Below the pieces are notes generated by a model. It had not been told where the DNA came from and did not search any database. It saw nothing but the letters and a program-made list of their open reading frames with translations. Position numbers and translations under genes: made by a program. Of a stretch of 64,000 nt of DNA, positions 18,779-28,491 are shown one piece after another. Numbering within the stretch: the stretch's first letter is position 1; each line of letters begins with the position of its first letter. Where the stretch lies: positions 1 to 64,000 of the forward strand of contig NZ_NRRF01000004.1 of assembly GCF_016583565.1 (NCBI RefSeq), in the 5' to 3' direction. The DNA comes from Thiocystis violacea (GTDB lineage: Bacteria; Pseudomonadota; Gammaproteobacteria; Chromatiales; Chromatiaceae).

Positions 18779-19456
18779 ATGCCATCCGTCCTCGACTGGC
18801 GCCGTCGCTGGCACTTGCACCGCGCGCCGCCAGGCCCGTTGCGTGACTATTTGGAGCAGCCGTTCCCGCACCGACGGACCGACTATCGCGCGCGCGAGTA
18901 TCTGGCGATCGATCTCGAGACCACCGGACTCGATACCCGCCAGGATCAGATCCTGAGCGTCGGCTATGTCACCGTGCGAGGGAACGCGATCGACCTCTCG
19001 ACCGCGCGGCACCGCGTCGTGCGCATCGACCGGCCGATTCCAGAGGCGAGCGCGGTGATCCATCAGATCACCGACGATCAATCGGCTCAGGGGGGCGAGC
19101 TGGCAGACGTCATGACGGAGGTGCTGGCGGCGCTCGCGGGCAAGGTGATGATCGCGCATCACGCGACCATCGAGCAGGGCTTCCTGAGCAACGCCTGCAA
19201 GACCTGCTGGGGACGCGGACTCTTGATGCCGATCATCGACACCCAGGTGCTGGCCTACCGGACATTCGAGCGCCGTCAGATCCCCTACCAAGCCTCGGAT
19301 CTGCGGCTGTTCGCGCTCGCCAGCCGCTACAACCTGCCACGCTACGGCGCCCACAACGCCTTGAGTGACGCCTTGACGGCGGCCGAGCTGTTCCTGGCCC
19401 AGGCAGCCTACCGCGATGACGGCAGAGGACTGCCCCTCGCGGACTTCCTCTGCTAA
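18779..19456 (+). CDS. DnaQ-like 3'-5' exonuclease
   Basis: The 225-residue protein is a DEDDh-type exonuclease: ExoI AIDLETTGLD (near residues 43-52), ExoII in the HQITDDQ region, and ExoIII with the catalytic His and Asp in YGAHNALSDALTAAELF near the C-terminus. It resembles the epsilon subunit of DNA polymerase III in its core but sits in the acetate cluster, 45 bases after the DUF294 gene, as in other gammaproteobacteria. Its nucleic-acid target and its link to acetate metabolism are unknown. Confidence 0.87.
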   Translation: MPSVLDWRRRWHLHRAPPGPLRDYLEQPFPHRRTDYRAREYLAIDLETTGLDTRQDQILSVGYVTVRGNAIDLSTARHRVVRIDRPIPEASAVIHQITDDQSAQGGELADVMTEVLAALAGKVMIAHHATIEQGFLSNACKTCWGRGLLMPIIDTQVLAYRTFERRQIPYQASDLRLFALASRYNLPRYGAHNALSDALTAAELFLAQAAYRDDGRGLPLADFLC

Positions 19457-19606
19457 GGCCAAATACACCATGCGTTCCGTCTAGATACACGATCCCGCAA
19501 AGGGCTACTATCTCCCATCACCGCCAGCCAGCTGCCTCGGAGAATCCGATCGGGCGCTTCGCTGGCCCAAACCACAATGCCATCCCACGCCGAGGAGACA
19601 ACAACG

Positions 19607-21553
19607 ATGTCAGAAGAAAAAGTCTATCCAGTGCCAGCGGACATCGCGGCCAAGACGCATATCAACGCCGAGCAATATGCAAGCCTCTATCAGCGCTCGA
19701 TCGACGACCCGAACGGTTTCTGGGCCGAGCAGGCCGAGCAGTTCGTCACCTGGTCCAAGCCTTGGGACAAGGTCATGGACTACAGCTTCGATGCCAGCAA
19801 TCTCTACATCAAGTGGTTCGAGGGCGGGAAGCTCAACGTTTCCTACAACTGCCTGGATCGCCACCTCGACACCCGCGGCGACCAAGTGGCCATCATCTGG
19901 GAGGGCGACAACCCGGAGGAGGATCGCAAGATCACCTACCGCGAACTCCACGCCGAGGTCTGCAAGCTGGCGAACGTCTTCAAGTCGCGCGGCGTGCAGA
20001 AGGGCGATCGTGTCTGCATCTACTTGCCGATGATCCCGGAGGCCGCCGTCGCCATGCTGGCCTGCACCCGCATCGGCGCGGCCCACTCCATCGTCTTCGG
20101 CGGCTTCTCGCCGGATTCGCTGCGCGACCGCGTGCTCGACTCCGAATGCAAACTGGTCATCACCTCCGACGAGAGCGTGCGCGGCGGGCGTCACATCCCG
20201 CTGAAGCGCAACGCGGACACCGCGCTGCAGGAATGCCCGAGCGTCGACACCTTGGTCGTGGTGCGTCGCACCGGCGGGAATGTGGAATGGAGCGAGGGTC
20301 GCGACATCTGGTACGACGAGGCCGTGGCAGCCGCCTCCACCGATTGCCCGCCCGTGGACATGGACGCCGAGGACCCGCTGTTCATCCTCTACACCTCGGG
20401 CTCGACCGGTAAGCCGAAGGGCGTGCTGCACACCACCGGTGGCTACCTCGTCTACGCCGCCATGACCCACAAGTACACCTTCGACTACCAGGACGGCGAG
20501 GTCTACTGGTGCACCGCCGACGTCGGCTGGGTCACGGGACACACCTACATCGTCTACGGGCCGCTGGCCAATGGCGCGACCTCGCTCATGTTCGAGGGCA
20601 TCCCGAACTACCCGGATATGTCGCGCTTCTGGCAGGTGGTGGACAAGCACAATGTCTCGATCTTCTATACGGCACCGACCGCGATCCGTTCGCTGATGCG
20701 CGCCGGCGAGGAGCCGGTCAAGAAGACCTCGCGCAAGTCGCTGCGCATCCTCGGCTCGGTCGGCGAGCCGATCAACCCGGAGGCCTGGGAGTGGTATCAC
20801 CGCGTCGTCGGCGACGAGCGCTGCCCCATCGTCGATACCTGGTGGCAGACGGAGACCGGCGGTCACCTGATCACCCCTCTGCCGGGCGCCACGCCGCTCA
20901 AGCCCGGCTCGGCGACTCGCCCCTTCTTCGGCGTCATGCCGGCCTTGGTGGATCCGGCCGAGGGCACCCCGATCGAAGGTGAAGGCGAAGGCGCCCTGGT
21001 GCTGACCCGCCCATGGCCGGCGATGATGCGCACCCTCTACGGCGATCATCAACGCTTCATCGACACCTACTTCAAGCAATATCCCGGGAAGTACTTCACG
21101 GGCGATGGCGCGCGGCGTGACGCCGATGGCTACTACTGGATCACCGGGCGTATCGACGACGTCCTCAACGTCTCTGGTCACCGCCTGGGAACGGCCGAGA
21201 TCGAGTCCGCGCTGGTGCTGCATCCGCACATCGCCGAGGCAGCCGTCGTCGGTTATCCACACGACCTCAAGGGTCAGGGCATCTATGCCTATGTGACCCC
21301 GATGGCAGGCGTGGAGCCAACGGACGACCTCAAGAAAGAGCTGGTGGCACTGGTGCGTGGCGAGATCGGCCCGATCGCGACCGTGGACCTCATCCAGTGG
21401 GCGCCTGGGCTGCCGAAGACCCGCTCCGGTAAGATCATGCGCCGCATCCTGCGTAAGATCGCCGCGAACGAGATCGACTCGCTCGGTGACACCTCGACGC
21501 TGGCCGACCCGACCGTGGTCGAAGATCTGATCGAGAACCGCGCCAACCAGTAA
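19607..21553 (+). CDS. acs: Acetyl-CoA synthetase (AMP-forming)
   Basis: The enzyme activates acetate to acetyl-CoA through acetyl-AMP. The 648-residue protein has the A3 motif [11 protein letters not shown], the acetate-pocket region [15 protein letters not shown], the A5 motif [10 protein letters not shown], the hinge [19 protein letters not shown] and the C-terminal catalytic lysine in [11 protein letters not shown], which is the site normally acetylated for control. The start at 19607 (MSEEKVYPV) has a GAGGAGA site 8 bases before it and fits family length; an upstream in-frame ATG at 19577 is less likely. With the symporter and the DUF294 protein it completes an acetate uptake and activation module. 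Confidence 0.96.
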   Translation: MSEEKVYPVPADIAAKTHINAEQYASLYQRSIDDPNGFWAEQAEQFVTWSKPWDKVMDYSFDASNLYIKWFEGGKLNVSYNCLDRHLDTRGDQVAIIWEGDNPEEDRKITYRELHAEVCKLANVFKSRGVQKGDRVCIYLPMIPEAAVAMLACTRIGAAHSIVFGGFSPDSLRDRVLDSECKLVITSDESVRGGRHIPLKRNADTALQECPSVDTLVVVRRTGGNVEWSEGRDIWYDEAVAAASTDCPPVDMDAEDPLFILYTSGSTGKPKGVLHTTGGYLVYAAMTHKYTFDYQDGEVYWCTADVGWVTGHTYIVYGPLANGATSLMFEGIPNYPDMSRFWQVVDKHNVSIFYTAPTAIRSLMRAGEEPVKKTSRKSLRILGSVGEPINPEAWEWYHRVVGDERCPIVDTWWQTETGGHLITPLPGATPLKPGSATRPFFGVMPALVDPAEGTPIEGEGEGALVLTRPWPAMMRTLYGDHQRFIDTYFKQYPGKYFTGDGARRDADGYYWITGRIDDVLNVSGHRLGTAEIESALVLHPHIAEAAVVGYPHDLKGQGIYAYVTPMAGVEPTDDLKKELVALVRGEIGPIATVDLIQWAPGLPKTRSGKIMRRILRKIAANEIDSLGDTSTLADPTVVEDLIENRANQ

Positions 21554-21575
21554 GGCGTAAAGACGCCCTTTCGGG
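21554..21575 (+). terminator. Weak terminator-like hairpin after acs
   Basis: GGCGT and ACGCC pair across an AAAG loop and are followed by CTTTC. The stem is only 5 bp and the T run is short, so function is uncertain. Confidence 0.3.
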
Positions 21576-21762
21576 GGCTCGTCCGCCACGCACGCGGACG
21601 GGCACCCCGAGCGGCGACAGGCTACGGCACTGTCAGTGACGCTCACCGCGGGTGCGGCTTGAATGAGACGCTGTTGCGACAGGTCGCACGTCTCTGGAGC
21701 CACCGCGCGACGACGCAGAGCTTCCGATCGAGGCGCCTGCCGATGCAGGCACGCCCGACTCT

Positions 21763-21789
21763 TTCACACAACTCACACAATTCACACAA
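21763..21789 (+). repeat. Three tandem 9-bp repeats abutting the NYN gene start
   Basis: TTCACACAA, CTCACACAA and TTCACACAA occupy 21763-21771, 21772-21780 and 21781-21789; the last base is the A of the ATG. They fill the place where a ribosome binding site would be. A hairpin-forming GCCTGC/GCAGGC pair lies just upstream near 21735-21750. Confidence 0.75.
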
Positions 21790-22634
21790 TGAGGTCAAGC
21801 TTGGGCTCGAACTTGAGAGTAGGCGTGTTCGTCGATGCGGAGAATGTTCGCTACAACGGTGGGTATCAGATGCGCTACGACGTGCTGCGCCTGTTCGCGG
21901 GACGGGAAGGCGGGATCCTTCAGCGGCTCAACACCTACATGGCCTTCGATGCCGAGCGAGCACGCGAGGATTCCGAATACAGGAAGAAGGCACAGACCTA
22001 CCAACAAATGGTGCGTGACTTCGGCTGGAAGATCACCGTCAAGCTGGTCAGGCGCTACACGGATGAAAACGGCAACGTCACGACCAAGGCGAATGCCGAT
22101 CTGGACATGGCCGTCGACGCCATGCTCCAGGCCAATCGGCTGGATCAGGTGCTGCTCGTGACGGGCGACGGCGATTTCCTGCAGGTGGTGGAAGCCCTGC
22201 AGAACACCGGCTGCAGAGTCGAGCTGATCGGATTCAAGAACGTCTCGCGCCTGCTGCAGCAGGAAGTGGATGCCTTCTACTCAGGCTTTCTGATCCCGGA
22301 CCTGCTGCCAGTGACCTACGAGCCACGCAACGATTGGGGCAAACCAGGCTCCTGCGTGCGCGGCGTCTGCACCAAGTGGTTCCCGGAAAAGGGCTATGGC
22401 TTCCTGCGCATCATGGACCAGATCTCGCCGAATCTCTGGATCACCGACCCCCGTGAGCCGAACTCGCCCTACACCAGCGTCTTTTGCCATGCGAACGAGC
22501 TTGCGGAAGATGTGTCGGAAGACCTGCTGCTGAATCGCGAAACAGTGCTCGAGTTCTATGTCAACGAGAGCGATCAAAAAGATAATGGACTGGTTGCGAA
22601 CAATGTGAGGCTTGCCTTCTCGGTCAATCGCTGA
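21789..22634 (+). CDS. NYN (LabA-like) nuclease domain fused to cold-shock-like domain
   Basis: The 281-residue protein has a PIN-like NYN domain (about 8-170) with its acidic residues in FVDAENV (D16), NADLDMAVD (D104, D106, D110) and VTGDGDFLQ (D127, D129), then a C-terminal cold-shock/OB-like region (about 188-278) with KWFPEKGYGFLR and VFCHANEL, equivalents of the RNP1 and RNP2 RNA-binding motifs. An RNA-binding, RNA-cleaving or RNA-regulating protein is likely. An upstream in-frame start at 21663 would add an implausible Arg/His-rich extension through the 9-bp repeats, so 21789 is preferred although it lacks a normal ribosome site. It stands alone between acs and pilB. Confidence 0.85.
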   Translation: MRSSLGSNLRVGVFVDAENVRYNGGYQMRYDVLRLFAGREGGILQRLNTYMAFDAERAREDSEYRKKAQTYQQMVRDFGWKITVKLVRRYTDENGNVTTKANADLDMAVDAMLQANRLDQVLLVTGDGDFLQVVEALQNTGCRVELIGFKNVSRLLQQEVDAFYSGFLIPDLLPVTYEPRNDWGKPGSCVRGVCTKWFPEKGYGFLRIMDQISPNLWITDPREPNSPYTSVFCHANELAEDVSEDLLLNRETVLEFYVNESDQKDNGLVANNVRLAFSVNR

Positions 22635-22860
22635 GGCATCGCACTCCGGCTGCGTCACGGCCGGCACCACGCGAATGAGTCGAGCCGGACAGAACGGACA
22701 ACGGCCTCGCGTCAAGTAGGTTATGCTGGTTGGCCGAAACAGGTTCGCTCGAACCCTGGCACCCGAGAGTATGCTCCGCAACACCGGATGCTTCAGGGAA
22801 CGGCTCGATCTCCAGGATCCCCCACGTCCCTAGAGACTGCTCGACCAGGAAAGGCAGCCC

Positions 22861-24576
22861 ATGTCAACGGATCAAGTCAAAGTCAAACCCTCTGGACTCG
22901 CTTGGCGCCTAGTCAAGGATCAGTTGATCTCCGAGGAGCAGATGCGCAATGCCTACGAGGGGGCGATGGCCGAGGGCCAAAGCTTCGTCCAGCACCTGGT
23001 ACAGCAGAAGCTCCTCGACAGCCGCCGCATCGCGCTCGCCGCCTCGCATGAGTTCGGCGTCCCCTTGCTCGACCTGAGCGCCTTCGAGCCGTCGAACTTC
23101 CCGATGAGCCTGGTCGATGAGCGCCTGATCCGCAAACACCGCGCGCTCCCGCTCCTGAAACGCGGCAACCGACTCTTTATCGCCCTCTCCGACCCGACCA
23201 ACGATCAGGCCCTCGAAGAGATCCGCTTCAACACGGGCCTCTCCACCGACGCCATCCTGGTCGAGGAAGACAAGCTCAATGTCGCGATCGAAGCGGCGCT
23301 GCAAGCCAACGACACCACCAACATCAGCGAGTTCCAGGATGCCGACCTGGAGAATCTGGAGCTCGGCGGAGACGATGACGAGCAGCGCGCCGAATCGGAC
23401 GCCAACATCGACGAAGCGCCTGTGGTGCGCTACATCAACAAGGTGCTGGTGGATGCCATCACCTGCGGCGCCTCGGATATCCACTTCGAGCCCTTCGAGA
23501 AGTTCTTCCGGATCCGCTTCCGACAGGACGGTCTGCTGCGAGAGGTCGGCAATCCCCCGCTCAACCTCGCGGGGCGACTGACCGCGCGCCTCAAGGTCAT
23601 GTCGCGCATGAACATCGCCGAGCGTCGCGTTCCGCAAGACGGCCGCATCAAGCTCAAATTGAGCGCCACGCGCGACATTGACTTTCGCGTCAATACCTTG
23701 CCAACGCTGTACGGCGAAAAGGTCGTCTTGCGTATCCTCGACTCGAGTGCCGCCCGCGTAGGCATCGAATCACTTGGATTCGAGGTCGAACAACGTGAGG
23801 CGTTTCTCAAAGCGATCAAGAAGCCTTATGGCATGATCCTGGTTACCGGTCCGACCGGATCGGGGAAGACGGTATCCCTGTACAGCGCACTCAATATCCT
23901 GAACGAGCCCGAGATCAACATCTCCACCGTCGAAGACCCCGTCGAGATCCAGGTCGCTGGGATCAATCAGGTCAACTTGAACCCAAAGAGCGGGTTGACC
24001 TTCGCGGCGGCGTTGAGGGCATTTCTTCGCCAGGATCCGGATATCATCATGGTCGGCGAGATCCGCGACCTCGAGACCGCCGAAATTGCGGTCAAGGCGG
24101 CTCAAACAGGTCACTTGGTGCTCTCGACACTGCACACCAATGATGCACCCCAGACGTTGACGCGTCTGGCCAACATGGGCGTGGCACCCTTCAACATCGC
24201 CTCGTCCGTGCTCCTCATCATGGCGCAGCGGCTCGCCCGACGCCTCTGCACGCATTGCCGGACACCCGTGGATCTGCCGCGTGAAGCACTCCGGGAGGAG
24301 GGCTTCAAGGACGATGAGATCGACGAAGGATTGACCATCTACGGCCCCGTCGGCTGCGAGCACTGCAACAAGGGCTACCGGGGCCGCGTGGGCATCTTCC
24401 AGGTCATGCCGATCTCCGAGGCCGTCACGCGGCTCATCCTGGAAGGGGGCAATTCGATGCAGTTGGCTGATCAGGCCCGTCTCGAGGGGATCGCCGATCT
24501 CCGCGCGTCTGGACTGCGCAAAGTCAAGGCGGGAGTCACGAGCCTGGAAGAGCTCAATCGCGTCACCAAGGAATAA
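22861..24576 (+). CDS. pilB: Type IV pilus assembly ATPase PilB
   Basis: PilB powers pilus extension from the cytoplasmic face. The 571-residue protein has an N-terminal MshEN/GSPII_E domain (about 15-150), a secretion ATPase core with Walker A GPTGSGKT (330-337), the Asp box around STVEDPVE, Walker B DIIMVGEIRD (394-403), the His box GHLVLSTLHTND, and a zinc-binding tetracysteine (LCTHC then GCEHC) near residues 460-505. The ATG at 22861 follows an AGGAAAGG site. pilC and pilD follow at once, forming the usual pilBCD operon with coaE at the end. Confidence 0.97.
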   Translation: MSTDQVKVKPSGLAWRLVKDQLISEEQMRNAYEGAMAEGQSFVQHLVQQKLLDSRRIALAASHEFGVPLLDLSAFEPSNFPMSLVDERLIRKHRALPLLKRGNRLFIALSDPTNDQALEEIRFNTGLSTDAILVEEDKLNVAIEAALQANDTTNISEFQDADLENLELGGDDDEQRAESDANIDEAPVVRYINKVLVDAITCGASDIHFEPFEKFFRIRFRQDGLLREVGNPPLNLAGRLTARLKVMSRMNIAERRVPQDGRIKLKLSATRDIDFRVNTLPTLYGEKVVLRILDSSAARVGIESLGFEVEQREAFLKAIKKPYGMILVTGPTGSGKTVSLYSALNILNEPEINISTVEDPVEIQVAGINQVNLNPKSGLTFAAALRAFLRQDPDIIMVGEIRDLETAEIAVKAAQTGHLVLSTLHTNDAPQTLTRLANMGVAPFNIASSVLLIMAQRLARRLCTHCRTPVDLPREALREEGFKDDEIDEGLTIYGPVGCEHCNKGYRGRVGIFQVMPISEAVTRLILEGGNSMQLADQARLEGIADLRASGLRKVKAGVTSLEELNRVTKE

Positions 24577-24593
24577 ACCACGGAGTCATCACG

Positions 24594-25856
24594 ATGGCAC
24601 TGGCAGCAGCAAACAAGCTCAAGGCAAAGCCCAAGGCCAAGCCCGCAACCGAGCAGGCCCGCGTATTCGCCTGGGAGGGCATGGACCGACGCGGCGCGCG
24701 CGTCAAGGGCGAGAGCCGCGCGCAGAGTATCAATGCCGTGCGTGCCGATCTTCGTCGCCAGGGCGTCAACCCGACCAAGGTCAAGGCGAAGCCAAAACCA
24801 CTGCTGGGCACCGGCAAGAAAAAGATCACCGGACAGGATCTGTCGATCTTCACCCGCCAGCTGGCCACCATGATGACCGCCGGCGTCCCCCTGGTCCAAG
24901 CCTTCGACATCGTGGGACGCGGACACGACAATCCGTCCATGCAGGACATGATTCTGTCCATCAAGCAGGACATCGAGGGCGGCACCGGAGTCGCGCCCGC
25001 GCTCGCCAAGTATCCACTCTACTTCGATGACCTCGTCTGCAGTCTGGTCGCGGCCGGCGAACAGGCGGGTGTCCTCGACGTCCTGCTCGACAAGATCGCG
25101 ACCTACAAGGAGAAGACCGAGTCCATCAAAGGCAAGATCAAGAAGGCACTCTTCTACCCGGCCGCCGTCATCGTGGTGGCCATCGTGGTCACCGTCGTCA
25201 TCCTGCTCTTCGTCATCCCGCAGTTCAAAGAACTCTTCACCAGCTTCGGCGCGGACTTGCCGGCCTTCACGCTCATGGTCATCGGTCTGTCCGACATCGT
25301 GCGGGAATGGTGGTGGGCGATGCTCCTGGGCTTCGCCGGGCTCGTCTATGGCATCCGCTACGTCTTCAAGCGCTCGCGCAAGTTCCGCGAGGTCGTGGAC
25401 CGCGCCTCGCTGAAGATCCCGGTCATCGGCGGCATCCTCAACAAGGCCGCGCTGGCCAGGTTCGCGCGCACGCTCTCGACCATGTTCGCCGCCGGCGTCC
25501 CGCTCGTCGAGGCCCTGCAGTCGGTCTCCGGCGCGACTGGCAACATCGTCTATCAGGACGCGGTGCTCAAGATGCGCGAGGAGGTCGCGACCGGCCAGTC
25601 CCTGCAACTGGCAATGCGTCAGCGCGACATTTTCCCTCACATGGTCATCCAAATGACGGCCATCGGCGAGGAATCCGGCGCGCTCGACGACATGCTGGGC
25701 AAGGTGGCCGACTTCTACGAGGAGCAGGTGGACAATGCCGTGGACAGCCTGAGCAGCCTGCTGGAGCCGATGATCATGGTCGTCATCGGCGGGCTGGTAG
25801 GTAGTCTGGTCGTCGCCATGTATTTGCCGATCTTCAAGCTCGCCGCGGTCGTCTAA
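24594..25856 (+). CDS. pilC: Type IV pilus inner-membrane platform protein PilC
   Basis: The 420-residue protein has a lysine/alanine-rich N-terminus, then two tandem GspF domains (about 80-205 and 285-405) each beginning with an RQLATMMTAGVPL-type helix (the second reads RTLSTMFAAGVPL), and three membrane helices (about 180-205, 230-250, 385-410). It forms the inner-membrane platform coupling PilB to pilin assembly. It lies 17 bases after pilB. Confidence 0.97.
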   Translation: MALAAANKLKAKPKAKPATEQARVFAWEGMDRRGARVKGESRAQSINAVRADLRRQGVNPTKVKAKPKPLLGTGKKKITGQDLSIFTRQLATMMTAGVPLVQAFDIVGRGHDNPSMQDMILSIKQDIEGGTGVAPALAKYPLYFDDLVCSLVAAGEQAGVLDVLLDKIATYKEKTESIKGKIKKALFYPAAVIVVAIVVTVVILLFVIPQFKELFTSFGADLPAFTLMVIGLSDIVREWWWAMLLGFAGLVYGIRYVFKRSRKFREVVDRASLKIPVIGGILNKAALARFARTLSTMFAAGVPLVEALQSVSGATGNIVYQDAVLKMREEVATGQSLQLAMRQRDIFPHMVIQMTAIGEESGALDDMLGKVADFYEEQVDNAVDSLSSLLEPMIMVVIGGLVGSLVVAMYLPIFKLAAVV

Positions 25857-25861
25857 GCCCA

Positions 25862-26752
25862 ATGCCCGGCCAAGAGATCCTCAGCCTGCTCCAGGAGAAC
25901 GAAGGCCTGCTCTACGCAACGGCCATCGCCCTAGGGCTCATCATGGGCAGCTTCCTCAATGTCGTCATCCTGCGGGTCCCGAAGATGATGGAGGCGGGCT
26001 GGCGGCGCGACTGCGCCGAGTTGAATGGCGAGGGGGAGGCATCCGCGGATGACAGCCCGCCGGCCCTAACGCTCTCCAATCCGCCCTCGACTTGCCCCGC
26101 GTGCGGACACCGGATTCGCGCCTACGAGAACATCCCGGTCGTCAGCTATCTCCTCCTGCGTGGCCGCTGCTCGGCCTGCGGCACGCGCATCAGCGTCCGA
26201 TACCCCTTGGTCGAGATGGCCACGGCGCTTCTGACCCTGGTCGTGGTCGCCCAATTCGGGGTGACCTGGCAGATGGGGGCGGCCCTGATGTTGACCTGGA
26301 CCTTGATCGCGCTCGCCCTGATCGACTACGACACCCAGCTGCTTCCGGACAGCATCACCCTGCCGCTGCTCTGGGTGGGGCTCTTCCTGAGCCTGTTCGA
26401 CGTCTTCACCGATAGCCACTCCGCCATCATCGGCGCGGTGGCCGGCTACCTGAGCCTGTGGCTGGTCTTCCACCTCTTTCGCCTCACCACCGGCAAGGAG
26501 GGCATGGGATACGGAGACTTCAAGCTGCTGGGGCTCTTCGGCGCTTGGCTCGGATGGCAGTATCTCCCGCAGATCATCCTGCTCTCGGCGCTGACCGGCG
26601 CCGTCATCGGCATTGCCTTGATCCTCAGCGGCCGTCATGAGCAAGGCAAGCCCATGCCATTCGGCCCCTACCTCGCCGCGGCAGGATGGATCAGCCTGCT
26701 GTGGGGCGGCCCGATCAACGACGCCTACCTGCGCATCAGCGGACTCGGGTAG
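25862..26752 (+). CDS. pilD: Type IV prepilin peptidase/N-methyltransferase PilD
   Basis: This membrane aspartyl protease cleaves prepilin leaders and N-methylates the new terminus. The 296-residue protein shows the zinc tetracysteine CPACGHR and CSACGTR of the methylase loop, and the two catalytic aspartates in ALIDYDTQLLPD and GYGDFKLLG. About eight membrane helices are visible. It follows pilC by 5 bases and precedes coaE by 9, the conserved gammaproteobacterial order. It probably also serves any type II secretion pseudopilins of the cell. Confidence 0.97.
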   Translation: MPGQEILSLLQENEGLLYATAIALGLIMGSFLNVVILRVPKMMEAGWRRDCAELNGEGEASADDSPPALTLSNPPSTCPACGHRIRAYENIPVVSYLLLRGRCSACGTRISVRYPLVEMATALLTLVVVAQFGVTWQMGAALMLTWTLIALALIDYDTQLLPDSITLPLLWVGLFLSLFDVFTDSHSAIIGAVAGYLSLWLVFHLFRLTTGKEGMGYGDFKLLGLFGAWLGWQYLPQIILLSALTGAVIGIALILSGRHEQGKPMPFGPYLAAAGWISLLWGGPINDAYLRISGLG

Positions 26753-26761
26753 TCGCGCCAG

Positions 26762-27358
26762 ATGCTTGTCATCGCCCTGACCGGCGGCATCGGTAGCGGC
26801 AAGACGAGCGTTTCCGACCAACTCGGAAAGCTGGGAGCCGGGATCATCGACACTGACCAGCTCTCGCGGGAGCTGACGGCACCAGGAAGCCCGATCCTCG
26901 CCCGCATCGCGGACGCCTTCGGGGAGGAGGTCCTCCAGACAGATGGCGCCCTGGATCGCGCGCGTTTGCGTGAGCAGGTCTTTCAGAACCCCGTTGCACG
27001 CGGCCGATTGGAAGCAATCCTGCATCCGGCGATCAAGACGCTCATGCTCGAGCGTCTAGCCTCGCTCGCCACGCCTTATGCCGTGCTCGTCATTCCATTG
27101 CTGTTCGAGACCGGCCAGCAGAACCTCGCCGACCGCGTCCTGGTCGTCGATATCCCTGAGCACCTTCAAATCGAACGGGTTGCGCAGCGTAGCGGTCTAG
27201 CGGAGGCAGAAATCCGGCGCATCCTCGCCAGCCAGGTCTCGCGCGAAACGCGCCTGGCGGGCGCCGACGACGTCATCGACAACAGCGGCGATGGCGCGGC
27301 GCTGGAGTCACAGGTCCGCCGGCTGCACGCGCGCTACCTGCGCCTTTCGGCGCCATAG
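26762..27358 (+). CDS. coaE: Dephospho-CoA kinase
   Basis: The enzyme phosphorylates dephospho-CoA at the ribose 3'-OH, the last step of CoA synthesis. The 198-residue P-loop kinase has Walker A GGIGSGKT (8-15), DTDQLSREL for substrate binding, PLLFETG and the lid region with RVAQRSG. Its place after pilD is a conserved but functionally unexplained linkage. It converges with the next gene, with 8 bases between the stops and no terminator visible. Confidence 0.96.
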   Translation: MLVIALTGGIGSGKTSVSDQLGKLGAGIIDTDQLSRELTAPGSPILARIADAFGEEVLQTDGALDRARLREQVFQNPVARGRLEAILHPAIKTLMLERLASLATPYAVLVIPLLFETGQQNLADRVLVVDIPEHLQIERVAQRSGLAEAEIRRILASQVSRETRLAGADDVIDNSGDGAALESQVRRLHARYLRLSAP

Positions 27359-27366
27359 GCGTCGCT

Positions 27367-28398
27367 TCAGAAGGCCCGCGACGCCCGCCAATCGCCGAAG
27401 CTCTCGGTCAGGTAGGCCTTGCTGAGGATATAGCTCAGCACGTTCCTGAGCCGATAGAAGCCGACGACCGAATCGAGCCGCATGATCTCCCGACCGCGCT
27501 CGTCGAAGAAGACCATCGCCGGGGCATAGAAAAGCCCGAGGTCAGCCGCCCATTCACGCGCCGTCGTTCGTTCGCCCGCCGGCGTGACCACGGGCGTATC
27601 CGACCACATGTCCAACTGCACACTGTCGAGGTCGCCAAAGTGCCGGCTGATCGCCGAAGACTTCAGCGCCTGGCCGTGCAGCACGTCGCAGGGATGACAA
27701 TCACCCTGCTCGAAGAAGACGACCAAGGGACGCTCCGCCGGGTAGCGGCGATCCAGATTGAAGGGTGGCGCGGCGAAAAACGGCTCCTCGTTGAGATCCT
27801 CGGCATCGAACACCATGCGGTTGTCGCCACGGGCGAGATAGTCGCGAAAGGCCTCACGCCTGTAGTGACCGTCCGCCACGTACTCGAGCGCGGCCCGAAA
27901 CTGGTACGGCGGGTAATAACCGCGCAGCCGCAGTGCCACCTCACCCTTGGCGTCAATGAAGAGGATGGCCGGCGTAAAATCCATCTGCTCCTGGTGCGAC
28001 CACTCCCGTTCCGTCACCACCTCGCCCGACAGCGTGGTGACCTCATCGACGCCCCAGATGTCGATCGGGATCAGATCGAAGTGCCGCCGGGTATATTCGA
28101 CGATATCCTGGAGACCGAAATTGACCTCGATGAGTTGATGACAGTAGGGGCAGCGCTTCTGCCCGAAATAGAGGATCAGCCCCTTCTTGTCCTGGGCGAG
28201 CGCCTCATCGAGATCGGCCCGGATGTCCAGAAAGCTCCGCTTGAACCAGCTCGGGTACTGCAGGACATCCCCGCGCGGAAAGTCGTCGAAGCTGTAAGCG
28301 TCCCGATCGGCTTGACCGGCCTCCGCGGCGAGAGCGCCAGTCCACCAGAGGAGACCGACAGACAGCATCAGGGCGATCGATTTGGGGAAGATTGACAT
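27367..28398 (-). CDS. Exported protein with two thioredoxin-fold domains
   Basis: Starting at 28398 (MSIFPKSIAL, with GGAGGG 5 bases upstream) the 343-residue protein has a signal peptide (about 1-25, ALAAEA) and two thioredoxin-like domains, each with an intact redox pair: CPYC (83-86) with cis-Pro in FTPAILF, and CHPC (234-237) with cis-Pro in YAPAMVF. Each domain also has a WGVDEVTT/MWSDTPVVT-type insert after the first strand, so the two halves look like an ancient duplication. A periplasmic thiol reductant or disulfide exchange role is likely, similar to SoxW-like proteins, but the partner is unknown. Confidence 0.78.
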   Translation of the reverse strand: MSIFPKSIALMLSVGLLWWTGALAAEAGQADRDAYSFDDFPRGDVLQYPSWFKRSFLDIRADLDEALAQDKKGLILYFGQKRCPYCHQLIEVNFGLQDIVEYTRRHFDLIPIDIWGVDEVTTLSGEVVTEREWSHQEQMDFTPAILFIDAKGEVALRLRGYYPPYQFRAALEYVADGHYRREAFRDYLARGDNRMVFDAEDLNEEPFFAAPPFNLDRRYPAERPLVVFFEQGDCHPCDVLHGQALKSSAISRHFGDLDSVQLDMWSDTPVVTPAGERTTAREWAADLGLFYAPAMVFFDERGREIMRLDSVVGFYRLRNVLSYILSKAYLTESFGDWRASRAF

Positions 28399-28491
28399 AC
28401 CAGCCCTCCATCCGGGCATTCAGGCGATCGAGGCGAATGCGACCCGCCAATCAGCCGACGGCGGCAGGATCCGTTGCCTTGACGGCTGACA

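Noticed and set aside
19610-21703. 697-codon frame opposite acs
   Set aside because: Antisense shadow of a highly conserved enzyme gene; composition unlike a protein.
21663-21788. Longer NYN protein starting at 21663
   Set aside because: The extension is Arg/His/Cys-rich, runs through tandem repeats and does not match the family; ATG 21789 is preferred.
22758-22778. Possible sigma-54 promoter (TGGCAC) before pilB
   Set aside because: The distance from GG to the downstream GC is too long by three bases for the -24/-12 pattern.
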